Shown here: one piece after another, positions 11,906 through 25,321 of the stretch
Layout of the letters: every line of letters starts with the position of its first letter
Numbering within the stretch: position 1 is the stretch's first letter
Assembly: GCA_030762935.1 (NCBI GenBank)
Contig: CM060890.1
Span: 61,568,765-61,632,764, forward strand
Direction of reading: 5' to 3'
Origin: Hymenopus coronatus
Lineage: Eukaryota > Arthropoda > Insecta > Mantodea > Hymenopodidae
DNA: 64,000 nt
Made by a program: the position numbers and the translations under genes
Notes under the pieces: generated by a model
What the model was told of the DNA's origin: nothing
Database searches by the model: none
Seen by the model: the letters and a program-made list of their open reading frames with translations, nothing else

Positions 11906-12371
11906 TTAAACTAATTGTTACAATAGGAATGTATAGTAAGTTATTGATGTGGTTAGGTTATTAGGAAAAACGATAATATACACATGAAATATTTTGCTAT
12001 GGCTACATGATTAAAAAGCTTTATGTATGAATAAAGAATTTTGAAACAAATCGTTTGACATCAAAGTTAATAATTTATAACACACTTAAAATATTTCCGT
12101 AACCTATGAAAATAATGCTCCAATAAAAAATCTCACAACACAATTAAATGCAAGACGCATGGACTATTTGAATTACTTTTACAACAGAACTTCCCCCAAA
12201 ACATTTTAAAATTAACAAATATACTCTTAATTGACATTCAGGAACCTCATTCCAAACTCAGTAGTGTCAATTTTGAGACTGAAACAGCATCGAAAAATGT
12301 CAAGACGTTAGCCTATTAAAGTACATATTGAGAACGTGTAAAATGATTATATGCAATATTGCGAAAACGAC

Positions 12372-13196
12372 TTGATGTATGATAAAAATCCTGTAAATTC
12401 ACATGAATTTCTGTACATATCTGTAACAAATTATTGTTCAAAAGCTTTTTCTTATACTTGCTTTATACTAATCTAGATAAACATTAGTGTAAATGGTCTT
12501 AATATTTGCTTCCTTGTAAATAGAAGGAAAATAAAGGAATACACTGCCTAAAGAGAGATACTAATATTTCAAAAGCCGGTTGACATGTGATTGAAATTCG
12601 CAAGTCCAAAAGTTTACAAATTCCCGCAGGAGAAATGCTTAAGTAGTTTGAAACTAAATTAAATGACAAGGGATAATACACAAGAAATGTATATGATATA
12701 AATTGTGTATTTTAACAAGATCTACATTTATTGTTCAGTGGGTTTTTGTCTATCTCTTACGGTTTACCAGTTATGAAAAATTCAGCAAAATTCATCCTGG
12801 ATGATGAGATCTTCAGAGACTAATTTCAGCAAATTCAAAATATATATTTTGTCCTGTAAATATTTTTAATATACGATATTTTGATCAAAATCGTTAGAAC
12901 CATTTTTGAAGAAATAAAAGCTTTCTAATAGTATTTGTGAACCGTACTTTGTGGGTGGTAGATTTTTTCTCCAAGGTTTCGTGTCGCATCCTTGGAGGGT
13001 ACTAAATACCAAGTTTAGTATTTTACCGACTTTTTGACTTACGGTGTTCACATACACATGGATCTTTTTCTAAAAATGTTATTTTTTGGGAAACAGCGGA
13101 TCCTAAACCGTGTATTACAGTGAAATATCGTTATAGAATTTTTGGATAGAGTCCCATGTCTTCTTTATTTGTGTACCATGCAGAAAAAGTAAAAAG
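12372..13196 (-). repeat. Family A copy, near full length
   Basis: Minus orientation, with the right end at 12376 (degraded TTCACATGAATTTCTG). It reaches the left end near 13195 (AGAAAAAGTAAAAAG), where the palindrome is decayed. The internal (GT)n tract is absent. Confidence 0.75.
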
Positions 13197-13501
13197 ATAA
13201 ATTTGGCAGAGATCCCTTACTTAATAAACTTTTGTCTATATATTATACAATTTAATAAAAATACGGTGAATATAAAGTGGATTTCAAAATCTATTGCTAT
13301 AAAATAGAATGATATTCAATTTACTACGTTAGTGCTTCAAGGATACTATTAAAGCATTAGTAGGAATTTACATAAAATAAATACACATACTTTTTTCCCA
13401 TATAAAAAGTTGCGATAGAATTTTCATGAAAACCGTTGTTTGGCTCGCTTAAATAATTTATGAACCATTGGTTTTTATTTTTGAGTTATATTGTTCATAC
13501 A

Positions 13502-13502
<1 letters not shown>

Positions 13503-13560
<58 letters not shown>

Positions 13561-13566
13561 TCACAC
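13503..13566. repeat. Compound (CT)n(CA)n microsatellite
   Basis: About 18 CT units (13503-13538) run directly into about 12 CA units, then TCACACA. Confidence 0.98.
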
Positions 13567-13654
13567 AAATAAAAGAGTAGCTGAATAACGAAAAACTTCC
13601 TTTTTATTATACATTTACAGATGGACAGTTTGATATCTGGAGTCATTTTGATAA

Positions 13655-13785
13655 TTAATTTCTCCGGTTTCCCCGACCATCACATTCCACCGGTGCTCCC
13701 TCTTCATTCCATGTATTACCAGCGTTATTGCCTACGGTACCACAAGTAGTAAAAGCGGGCATTAAATACTATAAAAATAAATAAA
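13655..13785 (+). mobile_element. SINE family 2, 5'-truncated
   Basis: Shares CTCCGGTTTCCCCG, CATTCCACCGGTGCTCC, GGTACCACAAGTAGT and GGGCATTAAATAC with 56511-56757. The tRNA head is missing. Confidence 0.75.
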
Positions 13786-15900
13786 CGGAAGGCAACAATT
13801 TTGTTAAAACCTATTATATATTAAACATTTTCTTATGAGTGACCTATGTACAGAATCATCATGAGCATATACTCCTCTCACCCACTATGCAAATAAAATG
13901 CAAGATCGTGCAGAAGAGAAATAAAAAGTGATTAGTTGCATTCACTTCATTTCCTCTGCTCAACCTTCTGCGTAATAATCTTACAAAATCCCATCATTTC
14001 ACATATTTCTTGTTAATGAAGATGTTTTGAGATTTAGTGAAGAATTTCTATTACATTTTCAGCCTAATGTAGTATATTATTTGATTTTTGTTGCAACTCT
14101 TTAATAACGAGAATGATTTCTTTCTTAGTACCACTTGAAAGTTTTAGTAAACAAAGCTTTCGAATAACATTTTATCATTTTATAATGTTTATATCATTTT
14201 GTCTTCGAGGTTTCCACGAAATTGTATTCTTCTCCAAATTTTTGTAAATATTTTTCGATATTGCTAGATGTTGTAGCTCTAATGTTCGAAAGCTTCCAGT
14301 TTTTAAACTCTTAAAAGGATGTCTTTGTGGTGACCAATATCAAAGAGGTAAAGTGCATATTTTTAAATCGGCAGAGCAGCACCTTTAAAACAATTAAAAG
14401 CGAAAAACTTTGGCGAATAAACCTTTATGGTATGCTAAAAAAATTTTGGGCGGAATACAGCACTTGGTCTACTTATTAAACGCAGCACAGAAAGTAACAC
14501 GCTTTTGTAACAATAGTTTGTAAAATAGCGAATGGAGGTCGTGTGTGTGCATCACAAAAAATTTCTCTAAGTTGTGATCACTGCTATTAATTTCCAAAGT
14601 TTAATAGTCTCTTAATCTGGATAACCGACTACTTTTCCTATCATTTTGCTGCTCATTGCAATCAGTTCAGTAACAAAAGAGAGATAGAAACGTTGATCAC
14701 CTAATGCCAAAGGCGAAAATATGCACCACACATTTCGCTTGGAGCCGCTCTTAGTAATCGATAATCTGGCAATGGACCAAATACCCAATGATGCTCAAAT
14801 ACAGGATATCTTAAAATATCATCTCATGCCAAAATAACGCGATATCAAACACTGTAAATGTTACTGTCGAGCACTTTTATTATTGTAAAGGGTTTTATAA
14901 TTCAGGATCAGCAGAAAACATATGAATGGCAAGTATAGATTCAGAAATGCTATAAATATGTACACTTTCTATTAATTTGAATGCTAGTTATTTAGTTTCA
15001 GATAGAACGGACGGTTTATATAAAATGCTAGCCTAATCAGTTATTGGCAGAATTGCTTTCTTGATCTCTCCCTCATCCTGTCCCCGCATTCTCTCTTTCC
15101 TTCTTTTTTGCTTTTCTTTTTCTTTTTTTCTTTCTTTCTTTCTTTCTTTCTCCGTTTACTCTCTTGATTTAAAGGACGTTCATTCCCCTCTGCTTCAGGG
15201 AATCTCAAAAATTACTTTCCGATGAATCGAATTATTTGCGTAGTACAATATAGCCGCTGCTAACAAGTAGAAGAGAAATTAAAAAGATAGCCATGCTAAG
15301 GTAAAAAGTTTTAATTTCGACGTATCTCATAAAACTGCAGGTCTTCACAGAACAAACCGTCAAGTGGAACTGTCATTTCTTTGTATAACAATTGAGTTGT
15401 AACAAACAGGACAGTAGCAAGCGAGATTCTTGGACTAGGCAGATCTATACATGGAAGGTTTATTTTGTTAGGGTGTAGTCCTAAAACGGCTAAATACCTT
15501 TAGGTTTACCTCGGACAAATGATGAAGCTGAGCGTAATGAGAGAGTTATCAGCCGTCGCTGTACATCCCAGAACCAACGCCCCACACTCAGGAAGGTTAA
15601 AACGCCCATCTCTGTTATTCAACTCTTAACGTTCGTTTTACCTGGAACTTTGATCAAGCAACAATCTTCGCCAAGTATGAGACCATCATTATGTTTGGGA
15701 AGTAAGTGGGCGCGTGACCACCTATGGACTGAAGCCTCAAGGTACAAGCTTCACGCTGCAACATTTCCTTAAAACACACTTAAGTGCAATTGCGTATCGA
15801 GGAGCAAAGTAATGTCCGCCACTACCTGCGGAAACATCTGCTTGGTATTATTTGCGTTTTCCTTAAGATCAATTGAAGGGTTTATTTCTGAAGTGATGTC
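13786..15900. other. Long unassigned stretch
   Basis: No gene recognised. A (TTTC)n tract lies at 15129-15151. The part from 15160 to 15890 is GC-richer but without recognisable coding or tRNA-like elements. A weak exon-like block near 14260-14348 ends in AGAG/GTAAAG. Confidence 0.3.
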
Positions 15901-16201
15901 GTCCTCCTTGGTGTAATGGTTACCATGCTAACTTCGTATACCCAAGGTCGCGAGTTCAAACCCGGCGGAGGACGATGGATTTTTTCGGGCGTAAAAATCC
16001 TTAGCATGGCCTCTTTCGGAAGGGAAGTAAAGCCGTGGGTCCCATGTCGTAGATTTATGGCACGTAAAAGAACCTCAAGCCTGATAAGAGAGGTCTCTGA
16101 TCAAAATTAAGCGGTCTTTCACGCCCAGTATAGAATGGGAGCCTGAGAACCATAGCAGTTAAAGAGCGTCCATAAATAACACGCCATTTCCATTTTTTCT
16201 A
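15901..16201 (+). mobile_element. SINE family 1, full length with target duplication
   Basis: Starts with an intact tRNA head (15901-15972). The seven-base acceptor strands GTCCTCC and GGAGGAC pair perfectly. Box A is TGGTGTAATGG and box B is GAGTTCAAACC. The body runs to CCATAAATAACACGCCATTT. Flanks AAGTGATGT (15891-15899) and AAGTGACGT (16202-16210) are a plausible target duplication. Confidence 0.9.
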
Positions 16202-17384
16202 AAGTGACGTATCTCCAATTTTAAAAGATTTGGAGCTAAGCATGCCAGAGCATTAAGAATACCTTCTGCGAAGGTGTAAGTTGTATTAAATGCCAGGGTC
16301 AGGACCCTTTGAAAGTTGATGTTATTTCCAATGTGCCGCATCTCCCAGCTGTGTCTATTTCCAAAATGTCCTCATAGCCAATAGGAGCGCTTCAAGTTAC
16401 TTATAGAATAACTAGGTATCACTGATAATCATCCTGCAATGTCATTTTATAAGCAGGTATTTTCCTGTAGTCATGTAGAAGTCAGTGATGATAACAATGA
16501 TGCTTAGGCCCATACTATTATTTCTGGTAGTAAAATGCTTCACATAGGCTGTTATATTATTTGTTTGTTTTTAAGGTTTATAAACTGAAAACTTTAATAA
16601 TTTAAGTACACAAAAGTCAGGTTACAATTAAGAGTTAAAATTAACTATTAGCTAGTAATATTATTTCCAGTTGGAAAAAGAGGTTTGGTATTGTCTATCT
16701 TTACAGTGTGTGAAGTTTAAAAATGTAATCAAACACCTCATCTGGTGAGGTATTAAACTAACATTTTGAAGGCTTTTGGTTTACCATTTAGATGTTATGA
16801 TGTTTGAATGATAATAAACACAGCACTGACAGCTATAGCACTTTTATTTTATCAATAATACATATCAACTTCTTCACATTGCAGTGGATATCTATATAAA
16901 GCTTTAGTTTACTTCCAAAATGACTTAACTGCCTGTCATGTGACCCCAGTTCCACCATTCCTATGACTCTGATTTGTTTCACTTACATTTGTAAGTAGTG
17001 CAGAATTGCCCATGGAAAAAAATTAGGCTTCTACCTCAATACGACAAGGAATTATGTGAAATTTGTCTTTTGTGAAAAACGCGATTTTATGGAGAAGAAT
17101 CACTTTGGAAACAAGCCCTTCAATTACATCTTATTATAAAACTTGTCATGGGGAAGTCCACGGAATTAAGCAAGTTTCATATGGTCTTCATTGTGCTTAA
17201 CATAAAATTCAATGATTTCAAAAGTTTGATCTCAAGAGAACTAGCCTAAACCTAGAATGCATTTTGCGTAGATAAATATATTTGAGAAGGCGGAAACATG
17301 CTGATGTTTTTGATTTCCTATGTTGGTTTGTGTTCTTTCTTTATTTAAGGTTGACACTTAACATATGCTCCACAACGGTAAGGT
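16202..17384. other. Unassigned AT-rich DNA
   Basis: No repeat or gene could be assigned. A 60-codon minus frame at 16159-16341 overlaps the SINE end and is not credible. Confidence 0.35.
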
Positions 17385-18225
17385 GAGCAAATTTATTATT
17401 TACTCCATACGTAATATGTACATAGTGTATAGAGAAGGTATTGAAATAGATGTTTTGAGACCCCTGAATCTATAAAAAGTATGTTTAGAAAAATGCCCGT
17501 ATGTGTGCGTGTGTGCCTGTGGGCAGCATAGCTCAAAAACGAAAAGACTGTTAAATACCAAACTTGGTATTTAAGTTTGGTATCGTCCAAGGACGCGACA
17601 CGAAGATTTTCAAAAAAATGCCCCACCCCCAACTACCCTTTACATGGAAAAAATTTCGAAAATTTTGATTTTCTTAAAAATGGCTCTAGCGATTTTGATT
17701 AAAATATCGTATATTAAAGATATGTACCTGACAAAGGAAATTTATATCTTGAATGTTCTGGGAATAGCCTCTGAAGATTTCTTTATTCTAGTGAATTTTA
17801 CGGAATTTTGTATAACTGCTAAGCCGTAAAAAATGAACAAAAACTTACCAATCAAAAAATGTAGAGCACATTAAAACACACAATTTATGTTGTGTACATT
17901 TTTTTCGTGGAGTTGATCGTTTTTGAGATATTCCTTGTTTTTGGTTTCAGCCTCGGAAAACCTAAATTTTCTCATACAGGAATTTGTCAACTCCTGTCCA
18001 TACAAATAAAGTGACTTCAGTCGCATAGCAACCAACTTTTGACTATGACTTTAACCTATGGTAGTCTCTCATTTCCCTTCTAGTTACAAGGAAGCAAGTA
18101 ATAAGACTATTTCTGCTAATTTTTTGTCGATTAGCACGAAGTAAATAGAAGCATATGCTTTTTAACAGTAATTTGTTGTAGAGATGTAGAGAAACTCATG
18201 TGAATGGAACATATCAGATTTTTTT
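17385..18225 (+). repeat. Family A copy, near full length
   Basis: Left end slightly decayed (TATTTACTCCATACG). All internal blocks are present, ending GAATGGAACATATCAGA followed by eight T. Confidence 0.85.
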
Positions 18226-18794
18226 TAGTTTGAATCCAAGCCCGACACACACGCATTAACCTCTTACCTAATGTCAGGTCTAGGAGAGCGACGACCAGAG
18301 TGGCATGCTTCGCCACAATGGTCCATGTCAACATTAGGGCGACTCCGTTTCGTGTTGGTTTTATGTAAAATGCATGGCAGACAAGAATTAATTATGAACA
18401 CAGACTGATTGCAGACTCAAAGGTGAATAGAAGAAGAGAGAGCAAGAGAAAATTACAAATATGTAAGGAGTGGCAAATACAATTTATAATTTACATATCA
18501 ACATAGAAAAATGTGCATTATTTCGCAATATTCATTGCACTCGATTGTACAGAAGAGAACTGTGCTCACTGACGTATTCAGCCGGATATTCCTTTGGAGT
18601 TGAATTGATTCGTTCATAATAAATAACTGTCCGCTGCTAAATAGTGCTTGTGGTAACTGACTCTTTGCTTAATTTGTTTCGTATATCCTTGCCCCATATC
18701 TCATAACTGTCACGTCACTAGTCACCTTTCATTGGCCGTTGTTGTGCAGCACAAAAAGGCTCATAAGATACCTCAAGTAACTTGATCATTTATG

Positions 18795-18831
<37 letters not shown>

Positions 18832-19552
18832 ATTGTTAAATTTTAATTGTTGTAACCATATGAATGGAATATATTGTGTAATAGAGTTAATTCGTCAAAA
18901 ATAAATGTAAAGTTTTTATCAATAAATAGATGGGAGGAACCTTCGTTTTAAACCTACCTCTTAGGACGCTAAAAACATATACACCTATTATCACTATTTC
19001 GCTTTTAGCGACTATTCTTGCTTGGCACACACTTGTTTGTCACCATTCAAAACTGTGCATTAGCCAATCAGAGGAAAGAAAATGGTAACGGTATTGAATA
19101 ACGCATCTCTGCGGGGCAAGATAACATCAAACAGTGACTTCCCCACTTAGATATCTCGGATGCAACTGTCTGATTTTTGAGAACAATTCCTTATGCTCTG
19201 CAGAGAATGGATATGGGAATGAGTGAAATTATGTTTTATTGGAAAAAATTTAAATAAAAATGGCAAAATTCAAACCCACCATTTAAAGACCTATAAAACT
19301 GTATCAGTATTTTTTTTCTCAGATATGACCGTAGATTTTACAAGATGGTACAATAATGAGGCAACTAAAAATGTTTGCTAGTTCTATTTGTTATCTCACA
19401 CATTGCTGGTATTTTCTTGTTCGATGTATTTTTATTTCTCAATTATGAAAGTTCAAGCAAAGTGGATATCGCTCTTTATTTCCTTTTTTTAAATTTAACG
19501 TGAAATGGTGAAATAAAGTAAATACGCTGAGAGTCCAAGGATGTTAAAGCTA
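18226..19552. other. Unassigned, with a (TA)n tract
   Basis: TA microsatellite at 18798-18828. No gene or SINE head was confidently seen. Confidence 0.35.
18798..18828. repeat. (TA)n microsatellite
   Basis: About 15 TA units, not inside a recognised element. Confidence 0.97.
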
Positions 19553-19690
19553 TTCAACATTCGTCTTCTCATAATAAGGGAAACTCTGGCAAAAGCCTTA
19601 TCCTGGTAACTCACCCTAATCGAGATTCGAAACTGAGATCTCTGGAATGCAAGGAGACACGCTACTTCCACACTACTGAGTGGTATCTTT
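19553..19690 (-). mobile_element. SINE family 5 fragment
   Basis: On the minus strand it reads a tRNA-like part (AGTTTCGAATCTCG) followed by GGGTGAGTTACCAGG and TTATTATGAGAAGACGAATG, matching 25581-25720. Confidence 0.7.
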
Positions 19691-19729
19691 TAGCTTCGCT
19701 ATTACGAATTCAGGATTACTTTATTTTTT

Positions 19730-20385
19730 AACTGTTCACTTTGGAAAAAATCTTAGAATCTCTCAAGAATGCGACACGAAGTTCTTCAGCAAAATCCTCC
19801 CACTCCCAACTAGCTTTAACATGGAGCATTTAAAAAAAAATATTTTCTCAAAGATGGCTCTAACACTTAGACATGGAATGTATATCTCGAGTTTTTTGGG
19901 AATATACTCTGAGACTTGCTAATTCTGGATGATTATCTCTTACGGTTCTACCGGTTATACAAAAACTAAGAACTTACTACACAAAAATATAGATTCCTTT
20001 AAAACATACTGTTTGCGTCATATACATTTTTTTGTAAAGTTAGGCGTTTCTGAGATATTATTTTTGATTGGAATTGATTCTACCTACTTGAACTTTTCTC
20101 AAACGGGTTTCTTTAGTTTCATATATATTTTATTTTACTCCTGGCACAGGAAAAAGAACCGAATTTCAATGACATACGCAGAGCGATAGCTTTTAAAATA
20201 TTTCAGTATTGCTTTAGCCTACTGTATTCCCTTATTTACCTTCTACTTACAAGGAGGGAAGTAATAAGAGCATTTCTGTTCAGTTTATCTCGATTAGCAT
20301 TATGTAGATAAAAGATAATATTTTGCAGGAATGGTTTATTTGAAGAACGGATAGAGAAAGATATATGAATGGAACACAAGACGTT
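19730..20385 (+). repeat. Family A copy, 5'-truncated
   Basis: Begins near the GCGACACGAAGTTCTTCAGC block and runs to AATGGAACACAAGACG. The left third is absent. Confidence 0.75.
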
Positions 20386-21595
20386 TTAATATCAAATAGG
20401 CATTTGATTTTTATGTCTATATTTACCTTTATGCTAGTAAGGTGTAAGTGTTGAAAGCTAACGGCTTAAGCCTACCTGTATTTGAAACACATATTTTTGG
20501 CTTCTAAAATATACCGGGTCTTTAGATTTATTCGGCCTTTACTATCAGTGGGTTTAAATGCATGCATGACAAAATTACAAACATTGTTGTAAATACAGCT
20601 TTCTTAATGTTTGTACATGTTCGCAGACTGGCAGCATAAAAATTCAGCACTTGATAATTATAATTCAGTGTTTTATAATTATCCTAATCAAACCCGTTTC
20701 TAATATAATGTATGTGCGTGTGTGGAAGGGGGAGGTGACTAAAAACTAAAAGTCGTTTATAATACCAAACTTAAATATCAAGTTCAGCAATACCAAGAAG
20801 GAACAAGAAGACTTAAAGTTGATCCTACCACCCTAAACCATTGAATACAAGGACAAATTTCAAAATGTTCATTTTCTGAAGAAAGAAAAAAAAAACTGTA
20901 TAGAATATATATGGTGGCAAAAAATAATCACCAGTAAATCAGGGCTCTTCAAATTTGTATTTAAATCCCTATGAAAGTGGAACATAATTGTAGTAAACAA
21001 TAACCAAGAGTTGGTAGATTAAGCTCAATGCTGTCGAGGCAAATTGGCACCCATGTTTACAATATTACTAATAAAAGCCTGTTTAAATTCTCAAAACAAC
21101 GATAGTTGGTTTCCTGTATATTACAGTTCTTGTTCTGCATCCAATTTCTGCCTACATAATTGTTTACACTCCCTGCAGTAATCATCATTGTTATATAGTT
21201 TAAGTGTAAGAAGTACCTGTCAAAAACCAAATATTTATAACATTTTTACATAAAATAGATGCCAGATAAATAAATTTTAAGAGCAAATAGCATAAATGAA
21301 TAAATAGAATAAGAGAAGTAAAACATACTCAAAATGTGGAATGTAATAGTAATAAGAATAAGGAGTTAGTATACTTCGTGTTATAACTTTCACAAAGTAC
21401 CAAAATGAAACAGACATTAATCTGCATGCGCAGGTTCTTTTCATTAAAGGCTTTCGGACTCAACAAAGATAGCGGATGTTATTTAAACAAGGACAGAGAC
21501 AAATATTATCTGAAGTGTTCCAGATATGTAAAATAAAGCATTGATTGAAACGTAAGTTTTGTGTATTTCATTTTCATAATCCGTGGTACAATAGC
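20386..21595 (+). other. Unassigned, containing a small family A fragment at 20715-20905
   Basis: The fragment shows AAACTTAAATATCAAGTTCAG and the following GGAACAAGAAGACTT block. The remainder to 21595 is AT-rich with nothing assigned. Confidence 0.5.
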
Positions 21596-21880
21596 CCAAA
21601 ATCGGCTAGGTTTACCGCTGCGTTCCCCACCTTTGGCCATTATAGGCGTCTTAAGTAAGTGCAGTATTGGAGGGTGGGACGTGGTTAGCGCCCCGAGCCC
21701 CTCTGGCTGGTTAATGTGTCCGCGCAACCCGAACCCGCTGGTTTTCCCTCAAGTAGCTTCTCAGTTGACCCCCGGCCAGATCTCTTCATCAGATCTAATC
21801 ACCCAACCAGGCATCGGAATTCGAACCCCGGCCTCCCATTTGATAAGCAAATGCGCTATTACCTCGCTAAGGAGACCCCC
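21596..21880 (-). mobile_element. SINE family 3
   Basis: Minus-strand tRNA head GGTCTCCTTAGCGAGGTAAT... with box B GGGGTTCGAATTCC near 21820. The GC-rich body, including the CTACTTGAGGG and GGCGCTAACCACGTCC blocks, matches 24669 and 59632. The 110-codon plus frame is an accident of this GC-rich insert. Confidence 0.8.
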
Positions 21881-22033
21881 GCTAGATGTATAAGCAAAAT
21901 AATAGTAGGTTTGCACATCCTTCGCGAGTAATATGGTGACTTTTTAAGGATTCAAATAGGGACATTTTATTAAAACCGTTCTGGATTCACTATCTCACTT
22001 AGACATTGCAAAATTTTCACTCGTGTGTGTCTC

Positions 22034-22145
22034 TGTGTGTGTGTGTATGTATGTATGTATGTATGTATGTATGTGTGTATGTATGTATGTATGTATGTAT
22101 GTATGTATGTATGTATGTATGTATGTATGTATGTATGTATGTATG
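22034..22145 (+). repeat. (GT)n/(GTAT)n microsatellite
   Basis: GT run grading into about 24 GTAT units, with one GTGT interruption near 22073. Confidence 0.98.
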
Positions 22146-23329
22146 AGTGTGACGTCATTAGAGTATGACGGTGATAAGCATATTCGCCACCAACCACGTC
22201 ATGTAGCTTGTTTGCTGTCCCCAAGTTGAAAAGACAGAATGTGGTTCAAGCCAGCACGTTTCAGTGAGTTTAGTCTCGCAAGCGAGACGGTAGGAGCGGT
22301 TGTAGCAAGGAAACAAAGAATCTGTGCAGGTCTCTATAGTGAAGGCACTAAGGGATACTTTTTGGCCAGAGTAAAATTAGGCATTTTCTTTTTTAGAAAG
22401 TTAAAATATATTCTAATTAACACCCCTTGTCAAATTTTGTATTTTACAGGAAAAGCTATTTAAACAAAGGAACTAGGTTTATCTCATATAATATTAATAG
22501 CACATATCTGAGACGATTTGCAAGGTCTTAAAACACGGTTACAGAAATTAGAACCGGGAAGTATGTATCATAATTTATTAACACTATTTAAAGCATTTGA
22601 AAAAATTCTGTTAAAGATAAAGTAAATCATCTTTTTTTAACCTTATATACTCTTGTAGACTTTTAAGCCTTTAAGGTATTTCGTTATCTGTCCACGCGAG
22701 GACAAGAACCAGCTAGGTCAGTTATATTTACAAAGCATCACAAGCCACAGTTTTTATTAGCGTTATATAATTAGAATTATATCATGTTATTTAAATCTCC
22801 GTGTTTAAATCACATAGCCAGCTTGAGAGATTAAGTAATTAGCAAAACGCACTTGGGACTTTACCAGCAACTCGTCATATTAAAATGAAGCGAAGGAAAA
22901 CATTAGAGATACTGTAAATTTGTTTTATTCTAGTTTTCACCATATTTTTCGCCGGAGATTCAACAATTTCGTATTATTTTCATAGCAGTAAGCGCCATTT
23001 TGAGAATTGAACAAAATTATAAAATAGTGAAGAGAAAAGTACTTTAATTACATTTCTGCATTTCTAAGGAATTAAACTATTGAATTTCCTTCATTTCTAC
23101 TTCTTTCACTACTGACTCAAGGTAAGTTTATGACATACGTTTCGTCAAACTCGTCAAAGATACAAACAGGGAGATGAACACAATTGTCGAATTACGCATT
23201 CTGAAAAATTTATACAACAAATAAAAACCAAGACAGCCTCCACAAATATACGAAGAAACACTAGTTTTTTTCCATTTTAAAAATATGACTCTAGTTGTTT
23301 CAAATAGTATTACAAAAGATTATTATTTT
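22146..23329. other. Unassigned AT-rich DNA
   Basis: Contains a short hairpin GTCTCGC-AA-GCGAGAC at about 22272-22287. No gene seen. Confidence 0.35.
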
Positions 23330-24143
23330 AGTTACATCATGCTAATCCAGATAAACATTAGCAGGATTTGTATTTTTCCTGGCTTCTGTGTGTGTAAAAG
23401 GGAAGCAAAAGAATGCACTAGCTAAAGTAATCTAGTCGCAATGTGAAACAATCGAAATTTGCTCCTATTTGCTTGCCAAGAGTCAAACAAAAGAGAGACG
23501 AAAAGAAAGATCGTCTTCCCATTTGAGATGAGTTCAAGTAGGTTATAAACTGAATCATGTAACAGGAATAACGTGTAACTGAAAACGATTAATTTTACAA
23601 AAAGTGCATATGACATAAATTGTGTGTTTTAATGAGATCAACATTTTTTGTACTAGATTTTATTCTGTCTCTTACAGTTATACAAACGTTACACAAAAGT
23701 CTTCTTGAATAATGAGGCTAATCCAATTAAATTCAGAGTATACATTTTATTTTCCATTTAAATATCTTCAAAATACGGTATTTTAATTAAAATAATTACA
23801 GACATTTTTTTTATAAAATAATGTTTTTTTTTAAATTGTTCCATGTAGAGGGCAGTTTGGGGTGGAGGAGTTCTCTTAAAAATCTCAGTGTCGCATCCTA
23901 GGGGGATTCTAAATTTAAGTACCAAGTCTCGTATTTAACGGCCTTTTCGTTTTTGAGCTATGCTGTCCACAGACACACACACGCACACACATATGCCTCT
24001 TCCTACAACTATATTCTTTGGATTCAGAGGGTCTCAAAAGATGTATTCCGAGTGAAATCTCGATCTCGAATTTTGGGAGGGAATACAATAGCTTTTCTAA
24101 AGACTATGTACGTAGTAGGTGTAGGGAAAGTAAGAACACGTGA
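23330..24143 (-). repeat. Family A copy, right end lost
   Basis: Minus orientation. It starts inside the CATGCTAATCCAGATAAAC block and ends at the left terminus GTAGGGAAAGTAAGAAC (24119-24136). A short CA tract lies at about 23970. Confidence 0.8.
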
Positions 24144-24668
24144 ATTAATTTTTTCCAAATCATATTCTGTTTGTTCACTGATAAAGCAACGAGTATTTAG
24201 GAAATCGTAATTGATATCGCTAACATCTGAAAGAACCTAATTACACAAAGACAAAATGGTTTGCAAAAACAAATTATTAGTAAAATAATAGTAAATTAAG
24301 GTGTTGGACAGACATGTCCGTTGTCAGCGTGTTTATTTTGAATTTATTTGGTGTAGCCACAAATCAACAGCAAATAATATTAAACAAACATTTAAAATTA
24401 GGTTATTTTAAAATCTTTTCTGACGACCAGGTTTCTGATTTTGAAGGATATTTAAGAAAAAAGTACGTACATTATTTTCCAAACAGGTTTTAACTCTTCT
24501 GGTGAGAATTGGTGGCTATATAAGTAAGGAAAAGAAAAAATAAGTCTTCAGAGGTGACTTTTTTGACAGCTATTGTGATATACTTCAAGTGATCACATAG
24601 GCAATATCAATTGAAGTAAAGTTTACACATCTGCAATAAGATAAATTGATTTTTATGCAACATTAGTG
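24144..24668. other. Unassigned AT-rich DNA
   Basis: Nothing recognised. Confidence 0.4.
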
Positions 24669-24982
24669 TCTCCTTAGCACGATAGTATCGCGGCTGCTTG
24701 CCGAGCGGAAGACCTGGGTTCGATTCCCCGTACCGGCGTGGGGATTTTTCCCTCGCTGGAAGACCTGGTCCGGGGGCACTTAGCCTGGTGAGGTCTCTAG
24801 GTCGCCAATTGAGGAGCTACTTTTTGGAGAAGTAGCAGGTCTAGGTCGATAGGGACTCGAGGCGCTAACCCCCACCCAACCATGACGCCTGTCGTGGGCC
24901 GAGATGGGGGACGAAGCGATCGGGTGGTAGACCTTGGCCCCTTGTGGGCTGTTGCGCAGGAGTTTAATTTTTTTTAATTTTT
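24669..24982 (+). mobile_element. SINE family 3, near full length
   Basis: tRNA head TCTCCTTAGCACGATAGTAT with box B GGGTTCGATTCCCC at 24717-24730, a long GC-rich body, and a tail TTTAATTTTTTTTAATTTTT. Very GC-rich compared with the flanks. Confidence 0.85.
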
Positions 24983-25204
24983 ACAACAATGGTAAGAGTT
25001 GATATAAAATGAATACCTAGCAAAACCAATAGTTCTTTACACTCCACTAGGTTAAATATCAATAGCAAGACTGACATTATTTTGGGAAGACACTCTTTGA
25101 GGCGGAACAAACTTTAAAGTCTATCCTTGAAGTAAAAAATGTACATAAGTACTAGAAAGAGTGAGGTATGTTATTCAATGTAAATCTACAGAAAGTAGTT
25201 TTTC

Positions 25205-25321
25205 TTTTTCCGGAATGGATGGATACTGCAATTAAATACAGTCGAATATGGTGTCTGGAATCACACTCGGGCCGTCCTGGTGAGAGGCGAGTAGTCTAAC
25301 CACTTGTCACCACATGGCCAT
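25205..25321 (-). mobile_element. SINE family 2 head fragment
   Basis: Minus strand reads TGGCCATGTGGTGACAAG then TGGTTAGACTACTCGCCTCT, the tRNA-Ser/Leu-like head of the 56511 family. It directly abuts the family A copy at 25322. Confidence 0.6.

Noticed and set aside
14260..14348. Exon-like block with GCTAG acceptor and AGAG/GTAAAG donor
   Set aside because: About 29 codons, mediocre acceptor, no partner exon in phase.
21561..21893. 110-codon plus frame, proline-rich
   Set aside because: Antisense of a GC-rich SINE family 3 copy; not conserved in the other copies.
22021..22145. CRISPR-like or satellite array
   Set aside because: The regular spacing is only a simple tetranucleotide repeat; no spacer/repeat structure exists anywhere in the window.
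21970..22229. Frames with His-Thr-Tyr-Ile or Cys-Met-Tyr-Val repeats on opposite strands
   Set aside because: Translation of the (GTAT)n microsatellite.
22272..22287. GTCTCGC-AA-GCGAGAC hairpin as a regulatory site
   Set aside because: Seven-base hairpins occur by chance and no neighbouring gene gives it a role.
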